From Prostheceraeus crozeri (lineage: Eukaryota > Platyhelminthes > Polycladida > Euryleptidae), in contig CAJQUW010006134.1 of assembly GCA_907163375.1 (NCBI GenBank), forward strand, positions 186,001-250,000: a stretch of 64,000 bases of DNA. The letters run 5' to 3'. Positions 32,100 through 43,859 of the stretch are shown one piece after another; position 1 is the stretch's first letter; every line of letters starts with the position of its first letter. Both the position numbers and the translations under genes were made by a program. Under the pieces are notes generated by a model. The model made no database searches and was not told the DNA's origin. It worked only from the letters and a program-made list of their open reading frames with translations.

Positions 32100-35000
32100 T
32101 TTTCATTTCATAGATAAGCACGAGTTCTAGAAACTATTCAAGAACGAATCATGTGCGAAAATGAAAAATGGCTAAAACGTCTTCTGTCAGTGTGGAAAAA
32201 AGTGCATGTATGATTTCAATTTACCATACGTCAATGAGTACGAGAGCACAGGTCCGTACTTTGAAAAGCATCGCTCCACATTAACCGATGAAACCGGAAA
32301 TGAAGTGGGTTCCTATCGATGTCGATTGTAAATTCGATTTGTAATGTCGATTGAGAATTGACCAGAGATTTTTAACGCCCTTGGAGCTTCCCTGACAGCT
32401 GTCTAACTTTCTTCAACTTCTTTTTTGAACATTTATAGAAACTCGGAGACTAATGCAGAAAATGATAAATGGAAATCATCCATCTGAAACATCTGTGCAC
32501 ATACATCACCAACAGCTAAAAAATTGAAATCACATGGAAAACAAACTAAGTTAAAGCAGCTGAAACACTCATCTTAAATTCTTCATCTAGTAATGCTCAA
32601 ATAATAGAAGTTCATGAACCATAAATGAGCATCAGGTTTTTTGTCTTTTAATGTTTAACAACTGGAGTGATGATCATAGCTATATTGCTATTATTCTTCT
32701 TTTTAATTGTGATGATTTAATTATTATTGTTATTTGAAAACAAGGTTGCTTCATTTTTCCATTACGCACTGTATATATCTATGTCACAGAATACATAAGA
32801 GATAAAAGAGTGAGATTTTAATTCGAGACCATGTTCCTTAAGTTTACTGTTAATGACAGGGCTTCGGAGCCGGAGCCGGAGCCGACAAGAAATAACACGG
32901 CTCCAGCTTCGGCTTGAAGTTTTATATGTATTAAGAATTCAGTCACTTTGAGAGATAAAGTGATTTTTGACAATGTAGCTGAAGCAAATATAAGTGTGTC
33001 ATCATTGTAGACCTCCCAAAACCTGCTGGCCTTCATCTCCTCTGAATACATAGTCTTCTGCGAATCATTTATTTGGGTTTTGAAGGTGATCGGGGATTTC
33101 CCTAAGATTGTGCTCCAGCCGAAAACGCAGCTATCGGGCGAATGGCTCTTGTCGAAAAACATGCACATGCATTCTCGTCTCAAATTTAATGTACTTATTA
33201 TGAAAGCACATTATATAACGTTGTCTTAACGTTGTACGGCCATTTCATATGTGTCTAATTCTCAATAAAATACTTAGATGAAGTATTAAAATACTTCTGA
33301 AGATATAAAAAGAACTTTAGTTCAATGTGAAAATATGTTTCACTTTATTGATGTTATTAGACCCTTGACAGTTATGTGGTTGAATCATCTTGTCCGACCG
33401 GCAGCACCTGTTTCTGCAGGGACCGAGTACACCCTATCCATGGCTGCTACGAATCTGCACGTCCGCCGAGTTCTACCCGGTTCCTGTTCTTATCAGCCAC
33501 GATAGAAAAAAAGCACATGCATGTACAACAGCGTGTGGATTGAATCTTTTGAAAACCCCTTTCATTGACTAAAATACATTACTGTGTCTGACTAAAATAC
33601 CTCTTTCTTATCAATGATGACTCATTCTGGAAGAATGAAGTATTTGTTCTCGCCTCTGATTTAGCGCGAAGAGCGGTAGTGGTAGGGACTAAATCAGATA
33701 CTTCCATCAGTCCCATATGAATAGAGAAAATTTTCATGGCTCCCTCTGCAACTCATGCTTCATAAAAAGGGGAAGCACTAGCTAAGTCACGTTACTCATA
33801 ATTTTTAGAATTGCAGTCATTTTTCTATCCTGCATGTGCTTATGCCTCCGATCAGTGATATGTACGAAAATGTATGGAAAGACTTAATAAGTTTCAGTTA
33901 AAATTTAAGCAAGATGAGATGCTTGACGACAAGATGACGATTTGATAAATTTAGCTTCTTAAACAATGGTATGTATATGAACTGTATGACCTAGATGTGG
34001 TTCTATACTCCCCTTAGTACTTCTTACTTAATCAAAGAAAACACAGACAAATGTCATTTTACAGAAAACGTCAGCCTCCTCCCACCGGATAAAATTCTGT
34101 ATTAATTCTTGGATTAAATTTTGTATTCCTTGTCACTTGAGACTGGTTCTGATATATTGTCAAAATTAGTGGTTAAAGATCCCTAACTAACAAGAGGACA
34201 TTTTAAAACTTGATTATTCTAGCTTGAGAAGGCAATCAGAAGGGGATGTAAGCAAAATAAGCTCAACAATATATTACAATTACAACATTTTTAATGATTT
34301 AATAACTATACATACCGGAGAGGGAAGATTCGGTCTCCCGATTTTTTATGTGATCTTCTTAAAGCTAAGCCACCCGACCTACGATTTTGTGACCTAAAGT
34401 TTAACGCATTTTCAAAATTTTCACTGACATCGTTGAATTTGTCGCATTGAATTTTGGATTGAATTTTTAAGGTCTGAAAATACCTACTTCTTGCAGACAT
34501 TTCGCAGGATAACTTTGCGAACGGATCGATTTCCAATGTGATTGCATTTTCGACAACAGTGAGTCCATGAATCATGTCATCATATTTAATACTATAGCCA
34601 TCGAATGCAGCATTGGAAATTCTAATGTTAAGTAAATGCTGTTTATATAATAACTGCTGCAAGTAGTCACTTCCATGTCTTTTCCTAATAATTTGAATTT
34701 ATAATGTCATCCTTCATCACATGATTACATAGGCCTATGGAACTACTCTGACCTGTTGAGCATCATTTCACAGACACACTGGAAAGGTTGCTTTTGAAGG
34801 AAAATCTTCCACAATTCTTGCGTATGTTTGACATGTAGGCTATTTCACGTAGGGACTACACATCAATGTTGTCGATCCCATTTTGTGCTGATAAGTCACT
34901 TCCAAGTACACTCAACTGGATTAGCATTGTAAATAGCAATAATTGAAGAGACAATAGAAAAATGTCCTTAGAAATGATGTTTGCCCATGCGAACTGTCAC

Positions 35001-37478
35001 TCTACAATCTTTATCATGGAGGAGATTTCTGACTAAAGTTCGGTAAAATTTTCAAAAAAGCTGCCAAAATTAGTGATTTTACATCTTGAATTGCTTTTTC
35101 ACAATATGGAGATGAGAGTTGGAGCAAATGAACATCGCGACAAGAAAGCTCAGACCTTGAATATGTTGTACCGTGAATTTCATGTGATTTTGAAAGTTAA
35201 GGGGAGGTTTGGAAGTTAAGGGGAGGCCGATTCAGTCCCACGCGCTTCAGAGTCCGGTATGGATAAGGTTAGAATGAAGGTCTTAAAATCAATGCAAAGT
35301 GGAAGCCATATAAGCCTACATTCGGATTGTCCGTAAGTAGGCCTAATTTGGTTGGTTTTAATTCTTCCAAAATGTGTAGTTCCTTCGCAGTTCTTTCATG
35401 TTTAACGATACTTATCGTCTCTCAGGGAGTTGCATGTGGATATGTTCAAGCAATGAAATGATTCACAAATTGAAGCATTTTATAAGATCATTAGTACATC
35501 GACAGGGGGAAGCGACAATTGGGAGACCGATTCAAAATATATTTGAATAAATAAATGTGTCGATGGTCAGGTGCTGAGTGCATCATCGACCACAAAGCAC
35601 TTCTTGCTAAGTTCACATCCACACGTAGAATCCAGTAAGGTATTCAATATGCATATTGTCAAGAGTGTGAGAACCACGGAAGAGCGAAAAGTTTCGCATG
35701 TCTTGTTCATCAATCCAGTTAGGTACATGTATGCAATAGAAAGCATTTTAAAAGACTTTTCAAATATTTTGTGCTTTTGATCATTTAATCCTTTAATTTT
35801 TCTAAAAATGGCTCGCTCACGACAAAAAATCATCGCCCGTTAACTCAATCTTCGCTCACGGAAATTTTTTTCGCTCGCTCATCCGCTCATCAAAAATTTG
35901 AAAAAATGTCGCTCGCTCAAAAACACTGTTTTTGATGACATAATTCTGATTACAAAAATGTGATTCGTACCTGGTTATTTGCAATCTCAATGACTCGAGC
36001 AATAACTCTATGACGGTGGAAACCCGGGACAACTGCTTATGGCCAATGAGTCAGTCTGGTTTACAGAGCTAATGGAACACGCAACAACATCATAAAAGTA
36101 AGGAAATATGACAAAACCACAGTTGGAAAGGGGTCTACTTTTGAGGCCCAAGCCCTTTAGCACTTAATTTCAGGCCCGTTATTATAAAATCATTCAATAT
36201 ATGTAGTGCATTAATGATGGCTCCATGAATAGTCAAACTATACGATGATTGTGACACCTGTCATTAAAGAGCCAATGTGGTATATTGAAGATGTTACCTA
36301 TCTACATAGGCCTGCGAGTTAATTACCTAAGACAATCACGTAAAGCCGCGCATTTGTAAGATACATTGGTTTTAAGCATAGATACCTTACAAATCACTTT
36401 GTAATCGTCCGATCTTATTGATCAAATTGTAGACATCATAGGAAGCTTGCACTTCCGATTAAGCATGCAGTAGCTAGTTTTTTAAATATGATTACAAAGC
36501 ATTAATATTGCGCAGCAATTTGTGTAAAAATATGCATCAACATTATATTGCAGCATGTCTGTGGAAGATTTCAGATACCATGAGAAGATGCGCAGCATGT
36601 TCGTGACATTGCCTTCCCCTTGGTTGATATATGAGATAATACTTTACCATGTCATTTACTGTTACTTCCTGTGCTTGTCCAATATTTTTGGCAATGAATA
36701 CATGACTTGTGAAATACTATGGGTAGGAAGACGAAATAGTCCAAACGTGAACGAATGAATGAGGGGTGCAAACTCCATGAGACATGAACATTTTTGAATG
36801 ATTTCGTGGTTCTCTTCACAACCCCCATCATGCGATAAGCTTTACTGACTACCACTTATATTGTATGAGAACGGAAACGTCTGTGTCCTTTGTGTGCTGT
36901 ACACTGCGTCTTGCATAATAGGGCCGTTGCCAAAATAATTATTTGATGGGACATATACCCATTAAAGGAAAAGATTATATTAATGAAAAACTCGTGATGG
37001 CAACCGAAATTCCGGCAGAATTGAATTTGACTCTGAATGATGTTGTTTTCCTTAGCTGGTAAACTGGAATAAAGGTGTACGACACATATTTAGGCAGATT
37101 CAAGCTAATAAAGATGTAGGACAAATATTTAGGTAAATTCAAACTAAACATGCATACTATCAAATTTTTCCTGTGACGCTCCACGAAAATCAATTCAAAT
37201 AATTATTTGAAATGAACTGATTCTTTTTCATTTGGTTCCCAGGTTCATCAGATGATGTTTTATTCTAACAATTCTAAGTGATCTCCTTCGTGAGTAACGA
37301 TTCAAGTTACTCTCCTTGGCACGTCGAAAGTGAAAGAATCCAGGCTATTTCTATTTACATAATTTCATATTTTCATGTTACATAATGCAACCCACTCCCT
37401 CACTAAATATATTAAATTTGTGAAATCAGAAGTGCCTTCCACCAAAAGGAGAAATAGGTTTGTGAGATCAGAACTCAC
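32100..37478. other. MRPL3 intron, mostly featureless
   Basis: Nothing firm. 32856-32895 has a GGAGCC triple repeat after CAGGGCTTC, like a hAT subterminal region, but no partner end. A minus-strand frame of 118 codons at 34306-34662 begins right after an acceptor-like TACTTGCAG and reads LNIRISNAAFDGYSIKYDD and LEIDPFAKLSCEM; it belongs to no family I recognise and would lie between two contiguous MRPL3 coding blocks. 35800-35930 has GCTCGCTC-type repeats. Confidence 0.45.
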
Positions 37479-37662
37479 CTGCACTGATCGTCTCGTTCTG
37501 TATCTATTGCCCATAACTCCCGGCATGCGCTTCCCACGGATGATCTTTTTCCCGCCACCAGCGGCAGAGCCCATTTTTCGATGAAATTTTGTGCTGCCAT
37601 GAGAGGCTGGACCACCTTCCATCTTCCATCGTTCCATTACACCTTGGAATCCTCGGTTCACA
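37479..37662 (-). CDS. MRPL3: Mitochondrial ribosomal protein L3 (uL3m), internal exon
   Basis: The 184-bp exon lies between acceptor CTGATTCCAG and donor GTGAGT. It begins with the last base of a split codon and encodes 61 residues: VNRGFQGVMERWKMEGGPAS, HGSTKFHRKMGSAAGGGKKI, then RMPGVMGNRYRTRRSVQ. This is the signature block of the L3 family (human [30 protein letters not shown]). It joins in frame with the exon at 25537 (RSVQ then IIRINHQHK; human GLKV then WRINTKHN), proving an 11.9-kb intron. Earlier exons (mitochondrial targeting peptide and the VDV strand) were sought on the minus strand to the right and not found. Confidence 0.95.
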
Positions 37663-38075
37663 CTGGAATCAGAAATATCAAAGATTCGTTCATCTTTAGA
37701 TGCAGGACTGACCTGTTTGATTTGGATTTTCGCATTGTTTTTAAAATGACAAGACTTTTTCTTGCTTGACAGTCTATTTGATGTTCCGAATTTTTTTATA
37801 AATTTTTAATTACAGACGCCTTGCGACGGAGTGTTCGCTCTGTGTCAGGGAGACATGAGTCAAAACCTACCGGGATTTTCCAGTTCCGATGGTGTTGTCC
37901 GGGTTGTAACTTCTACAGATTGTAAACATCGCTCGAACAATGATTTTCTAGTGTACGAATATGTTAATGAAATTTGAAAAACGCAGATCTTATGCAAAAC
38001 TCTATTACAAATTTTACAGAGCGAGTTTATACATAAAGATTTGTTAAAACCACGATACCAGTTCGTGACGACGGT

Positions 38076-38764
38076 CTAGGGCCGGTTTCGAATGTCTAAT
38101 TGTGATTCGCTGATACTGGTTTTGACAGGGCAATCTAAAGTTCGCAATATGCTGGCGTCAAAGTCTTCAATACAGTTCGCGGTACATTTCAAACAGTGAT
38201 CAGCCATGGCACTTGCTGCATCTCCATGCTTGATACTTCTGCGATGTTCGTCAAATTTCAAACGAAAAGGGCGTGAAGATTTACCAATGTAGAACAAAAA
38301 TGACATTGACAAACGACAAAACAAACATTGAAATTAATGTGATTAGAAAGATTACTATAAAGAAAGCAATTATCGTGTTTATCATTACTATTCCTGTTAC
38401 GAAATAAATGACAAAATTTTTTGCTACTTTCATTTACGAATTTAATGTTAAGTTTATGTTTACGAACAGGATGAATAATTTCACAAAAACAACTATCACC
38501 AATAAAATAAATATTTAAAACAACTTCATTTTCGCCACAGTTTTTATTTACTCGAGTGTTATTTAGTAACGAAATCTCTATCTGAAAAACCGCTACGCTT
38601 AAGGCGAGATTTAGTTTTTTTAGCTTCGATGCAAAGAGACTTAGAGCTACTTCCATATAGATCCTTCTACATTTTGGAAATAGACTTTCTTCTTGTTGTT
38701 TAGTAGTCGAGAGAACTTTACAATGGTTATGGTCATTTACTGAGGACGCCAGCTTTATAGTCAA
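38076..38764 (-). mobile_element. Penelope-like retroelement fragment, GIY-YIG region
   Basis: Two overlapping minus-strand frames cover the connector (SNLSNHINFNVCFVVCQC) and the nuclease (FLFYIGKSSRPFRLKFDEHR, then CLKCTANCIEDFDASIL). YIGKSSRPF..KFDEHR is the Penelope GIY-YIG pattern. A third Penelope copy in the window, not closely similar to the one at 7390. The polymerase is missing and the copy is broken. Confidence 0.75.
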
Positions 38765-40505
38765 AAATGCTTTCTAGTGTTCTAGGACGCATTTTACACT
38801 GATATTCTTGCAGAATCTATTGACACAATATTCATTTACACAGTTTTCTGAAAATCCTGAACTTTGATGAGAAACTTCCCCCACCGCCGAAAAGTATTTT
38901 TATATAGGTAAACATTTCTGTAAATTCACACAGAACCAAGAGTAAACATCCAAATTGACATCTTAATGACTGCGTCTTTGTTTACTAGCTCAATAGATGA
39001 TATATACACACTGTATACATGCACGCAGTCATCATTTTCTAATTTTCTTGATGTCGGAGGTGCGCCGATTAATTATTAAAAAGTTTGCCGCTTAGCTGTG
39101 GCACCTATTAGAAGGCATCACTTAGGTATTATCTCTTTAGGTATGACGCATTTATATATATTTATTTACTCTGCTGCAAGTTACAATAAAATTCGGTGAT
39201 TTTATCGGTTTTTATTTAGTGTGTTGTTGATACAGTCTTCGTGTAAAATAATCTCCAAAATTGTCTTTTTGTAATTGTCCAAGGGAAAGCCACAAATTAA
39301 AATTTTAACAGCAGAAACATTTTCAGCTAGAAAAAACGTAGATTTCTACTTTAAAAATTTTGAAAAGTGAAAGTCTTTTTCAGTTCGCTGTAGTATGCCT
39401 AAGAAAGGCTGCTTTCAAACTGCCAGAGGATATTGAGTTTTCGACTAAAATTTGAAGTGTTTAGATGTTGCTGAAATCGCTTCTGTTGATAAAAGTTTGT
39501 TTTGTGGCTCTCCCTTTGACAGATTTAAAAAGACCATTGCAGAGACCATTTTGCAGGAAGACTATTTTGACTTGACACCCTTAGGAATGAAACTCTGATA
39601 AAACTACAATTTGAAATGCTCAGGTTACTTTTTATCATGGACAGCACTGCAAAAATCTCCTTGTAAAAATATTAAAAATGCACTACTTCTCAAATTTGGA
39701 AGTAGGAACATGTTGACAGTCTAATGTCAACAGCAAGTTAAATCACAGAACTAACAGACATATTCAATGTACAAATATGATTTTTATCGCGAAAGTCAGG
39801 CAAGTATTTGAATGTACATTCCTTGTAAGTCTGGTAAGATATATTTATCAGATGCAGAGAATTGATATTCTGTGTGCTAAATACGGTATAAAAAAACATC
39901 TAATGTATTGAATTACACAACGTGGGATGGATGGTTTCATATTTATAAATTTTGAACATGCATGTTATCAATTCAACGTTGTTACGGGGATGATCAAGAA
40001 TTTTATCATGACATTTTCGGGAAAAACCCGCGTAGGCATTTAGAACTACGATAACATGACTGTATTCATAACACAAAATTCTATAGTTCCTTCCCGGCCT
40101 TTTGCTATTTAGGATTGATTACTTAAAATCCATTGAGATTATCAAATCCAAAATAGACTGATTTGTAAATGCCGCCTATTTTTTCGTGATGAATAAAATA
40201 CACGTATTTTGATTTATATGTACAGCAGCGGCGATTATTGTGTCTTACTCCCAGGTAAACACCTAAACCTATTAAACTTAGAATCAATAGGCAAACGGTA
40301 GGTCCAACTATCATGTAATTGTTCGCATTTTATCATACGAGTATATACAGCATCCGTACACTTGTAACTTCTAAATGAAATATAAACAAAGCATTCCAAT
40401 TCAACATTCATTTTTTCTTCTATTCTCTTCTTCTTTCTGACATGCAAAAATATCTATCGATAACATCTGAATGCCATTTTTCAGGGCCACTTTTTATCAT
40501 ACGGG
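38765..40505. other. No gene recognised
   Basis: AT-rich DNA. The minus strand at 40314-40123 has a 63-codon frame with one hydrophobic helix (GPTVCLLILSLIGLGVYLGV) and a basic flank, possibly a chance frame; a GTAAGA donor follows the helix. Confidence 0.4.
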
Positions 40506-40830
40506 CTATGAGTTCTTTTTCAATCGAAAGAAAAGACAAACTACACAATCTCTATCGGACATACTCGTCCTAATAAATCTTTTAATTCTTCTGAGAGTAG
40601 AGAAGGATCTTTCACAACAACTATAGACGCTAAGCGCGGTGAGTGTTTTGAGTAGCTTTTCAGTCTTGTGAAAAGCATCAGAAGAATGACGTATCAACAA
40701 GTTCAAAAACCCTGCTGCACTTTCTGTCTAACCAAAAAACTCATCGGTTCTATACAAAACTTGCAATTCAGCACGAAATTTGTTTGGAAAAACCTGCATC
40801 TTATCTTTATCAATAGAACAAACAGATCAT
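40506..40830 (-). mobile_element. hAT transposase C-terminal fragment
   Basis: The minus strand encodes LKTLTALSVYSCCERSFSTL, RRIKRFIRTSMSDRDCVVCL, the conserved ERSFSxLRRIKxxxRxxM dimerisation block at the end of hAT transposases. Upstream codons (FRAELQVLYRTDEFF) look like the same gene in a shifted frame. No terminal repeats were found, so only a relic is left. Confidence 0.8.
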
Positions 40831-41821
40831 TAGATAAGACAGATATAGCATTCCCGTAACAATGGGTAATGTTTGAGAGGAGTCTTTACCCTGATGTCTG
40901 CCAACTCGAGATATTACCGGATGACGTTTATCAACAAACGATGTTTCCATGCCAATACATAATCACATCATATGAGTGATTATCTTCTGAATATTGAATC
41001 TTCTTTCGCCATGTAGATTTCGCCACTTTCTGATGTGTTACTAATAAGCTTCAAATATAGTAGTACAAATATCAATAATTACCTATAATAAGAATTAGAT
41101 TTCTAAAATTTACTTTCTTGGGATAAATTGCTCGATCATTAAGAATGAAACGGTAAAAGTTGGTTTAACATGATAATTTGACAATAAACACTGTTTACCT
41201 TAATTACCCTGAGAAATCGCCACTGATGTACAGGCATGCTGAAAAATTCATATATAAATAGTTACATCATGAATTGCACATCAATGAAAATGACCTCTCC
41301 TTCCAGAAGGTTAAATCAATTTTTCCCCATAAATCTCACAGATCTTTTCTTCTGCAAATATGTCATCACCTCCATTTGCCACCTCTGCATAATTCATGCT
41401 TCATTCACCTCACTGAACATAAATTCACTGTCTTTCATAAATTGAAAAATATACGTTCAAATACTCTAATAGTGTAGTTGTACAGTAAAACTTACCAGTT
41501 GCCTGACATATTGGGTAATGAATGCAACTGCAAATGAAAAGTCTTTCATAGGGATTTTTTAAGTTCCGTTATAAATCCTCTGGAATACATCTTCTGCATT
41601 CTGTACCACAAAGAATTACGCATGCAGTACAAATTGCACAAATTACATATACGGTGAAATCCAGAAAATTTCATGATTTTTTTGTCACCAGAAAAAAATG
41701 TTCGATTTTTAATGAAGATAGGCCTCAAAACATTGTGATATCATTCCATTCAACATTTTCACATGTCAAACCACAATCCACTCAGATTTGGCAAAGCTAG
41801 AAAAGAAAATTGAAAATCACG

Positions 41822-41990
41822 CCGTCGAAGAGATGACGATATATCTTAACATTGAAGACATCCTCAGTTTTTTAGTTTCAAGTGATTAGTAATGATAAAG
41901 TACAACACTTCTATGGTTGCTGAACCTGCTAGAACTAGAACTGGCAAGGTCAGCGAGTCAAAAGAGAAGTCGCTTTTGACGTCGAAGATA
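41822..41990 (+). repeat. Two copies of the GTCGAAGAGATGACG motif
   Basis: GTCGAAGAGATGACG near 41825 and GACGTCGAAGATATGACG near 41975, about 150 bp apart. The same motif recurs three times at 51.5-51.9 kb in the same orientation. Function unknown. Confidence 0.6.
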
Positions 41991-43785
41991 TGACGTTAAA
42001 TATGTTTAATCAATGTATTAATTGTCTTTGGATGATGTTAGTTTATCACCAATTTTTATACTTCGATTTTACCTAATCAGATGCCGATGACAAGAATGGT
42101 GAGCCTCCTGCTTCTATTACCCAATTCTGCTATAGTTACGTCAACTTACGTTCAAGAAAGCAGCTTGAAGATTAGGCCTACAGTACATTTAGGAACTATG
42201 GCTCTATCGTCTAGATAAATTGCACGTGCAAATTTTCGGCATAATTAGTTCCCAAAAACAAGACATCGAAAGCAATTTGATTCAAAAAATAAGCAGGTCC
42301 ATCTGACTAAAAATTGCAATTTAAAAGGATATGGAAAATCGTATTGATTAACAGTACATAATGATCGACATGATAGATCATGAAAACTATTGGATAAAAT
42401 CGTGTTTGAGAGTACCTTGACTACCTAAGACGCAGATTGACTTCAGAACATCATAGGAATAATGAAGCACATCTATCGGATCTGGCCATTTCCATGTGAC
42501 TATGATGCTCGACACATGTGACTGTGGCGATGCGTCGAACCAGCACCATACAGCTGACATTAACTGCATCGGTCGATAGATCGATTTCTTTCCGGGATAC
42601 CACTTTTCATCGAAATTGGCGATCATTGATCAACTTCAAAAGGAGGGATAGGGGTTTCTGCCTCTTGATTATCTTGTGTGGCAATACTAATACATGGCGA
42701 AACAGAAGAAGTCTATCAATTTGAGATGAATGAAAACCGTAGAGTCTCTTTGAAGAACCTACACTGGCAGCTGAGCAAGCCTACTCCACATAGGATTGCA
42801 AGCTTTTCAATGCAGATCAGAGGTGATCAAATAAACTCATTGATTTTTACGGTGCGCATCTGTGATACCTGACACTAAATAAGGAAGTCCTTTTAGAGAA
42901 ATTGTCACAGTCTTCTATTTCATTTGAAGTGATCTGAAAACTCATTTTTCTGGAATTCTTATCTTCAAGAAGCGCTTGCATGTCATCATAGTCATCCCTC
43001 TGCGACCAGCGGAAACTTCTCTGTCATGACCTATCTTCAAAGAATATCCAATGCCACATTAGGGGCCCCTCCTGTGCATGAGTAGAGCCAAAACTTCAAC
43101 TGTCAATGCACAGAGAATTAATCATGTCCATCGCATGTTAACTTGCAAAAAAAACTTCTTGAAGAGATCTAAATTTTTCAATCAGATATCTTAAAACAGG
43201 TTGCAAATCTGCTTGCGACCTTAACTATTTTCTTCTCGGGTCGAACGACACTATGTCAAAAGACATAGGGGAATCATAAGGAATGTGACACTTGATGAAC
43301 ATTAAACTTGATGGTGAAAGCCAAAATGAGTAGGCCTATATTTCAACTCTGTCTTTAAGAGTGTACGTGTACAGTGTCGATAAAGTCGATGTGCAAAACA
43401 ACTTCGTTGATATGCAATGATTCTTTTATCAATGTCAGTGAGGATTGCTAGACATAAATGCGATATAATCTTGATGGGTTGCTTGCATGGACCCTGAAAT
43501 TTCAATATTATAGCTGCTTCCATTTTTCTTCATCCCATTTCCAGTCATGCAGCAATGCATCGACATCGATAATAATGCGCTGTTTCTATCTTCTTCAGAA
43601 TTACCGGATGAACAACCGCGTGAACAACCAGTAAAAACTTAAGATGTAGGTACTACAGTTCAATATCAATTGCTAAACATGGGAGCCAATCAAGGAGCGC
43701 GATGGTTGACAGATAGACTCCTCGTATCGAGAAATTTTCTGATGATCTTCCCCATGGAGGAGTTTTGTAGGTACAGACTAATAGG

Positions 43786-43789
<4 letters not shown>
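41991..43789. other. No gene recognised
   Basis: AT-rich. A minus-strand frame at 42626-42387 (SAVWCWFDASPQSHVSSIIV) followed by a donor-like GTACTC, and another at 43523-43302, could be exons but resemble nothing known to me. Confidence 0.4.
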
Positions 43790-43836
<47 letters not shown>

Positions 43837-43859
43837 TTATCTCCTGTCTCAGCTCCACT
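43790..43859. repeat. (TA)n tract plus left inverted repeat of a candidate large element
   Basis: A 46-bp (TA)n run (43790-43835) is followed by a 24-bp sequence beginning CTTATCTCCTGTCTCAGC. The exact reverse complement, again with (TA)n on its outer side, is at 51328-51380. CCTGTCTCTGCACCA-like words follow inward near 44395 and 44750. Confidence 0.85.

Noticed and set aside
32856-32895. GGAGCC triple repeat after CAGGGCTTC, like a hAT end
   Set aside because: No matching second end or 8-bp duplication was found nearby.
36555-36758. Plus-strand frame after ATTATATTGCAG beginning MSVEDFRYHEKMRSMF
   Set aside because: No convincing donor or family; kept out of the annotation.
37816-37977. 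Plus-strand frame after a good acceptor (TTTTTAATTACAG) reading TPCDGVFALCQGDMS
   Set aside because: 53 codons only, no partner exon or family recognised; chance frames of this size are frequent here.
40123-40314. 63-codon minus-strand frame with one membrane helix
   Set aside because: Hydrophobic runs are common in AT-rich DNA; no signal of conservation could be assessed.
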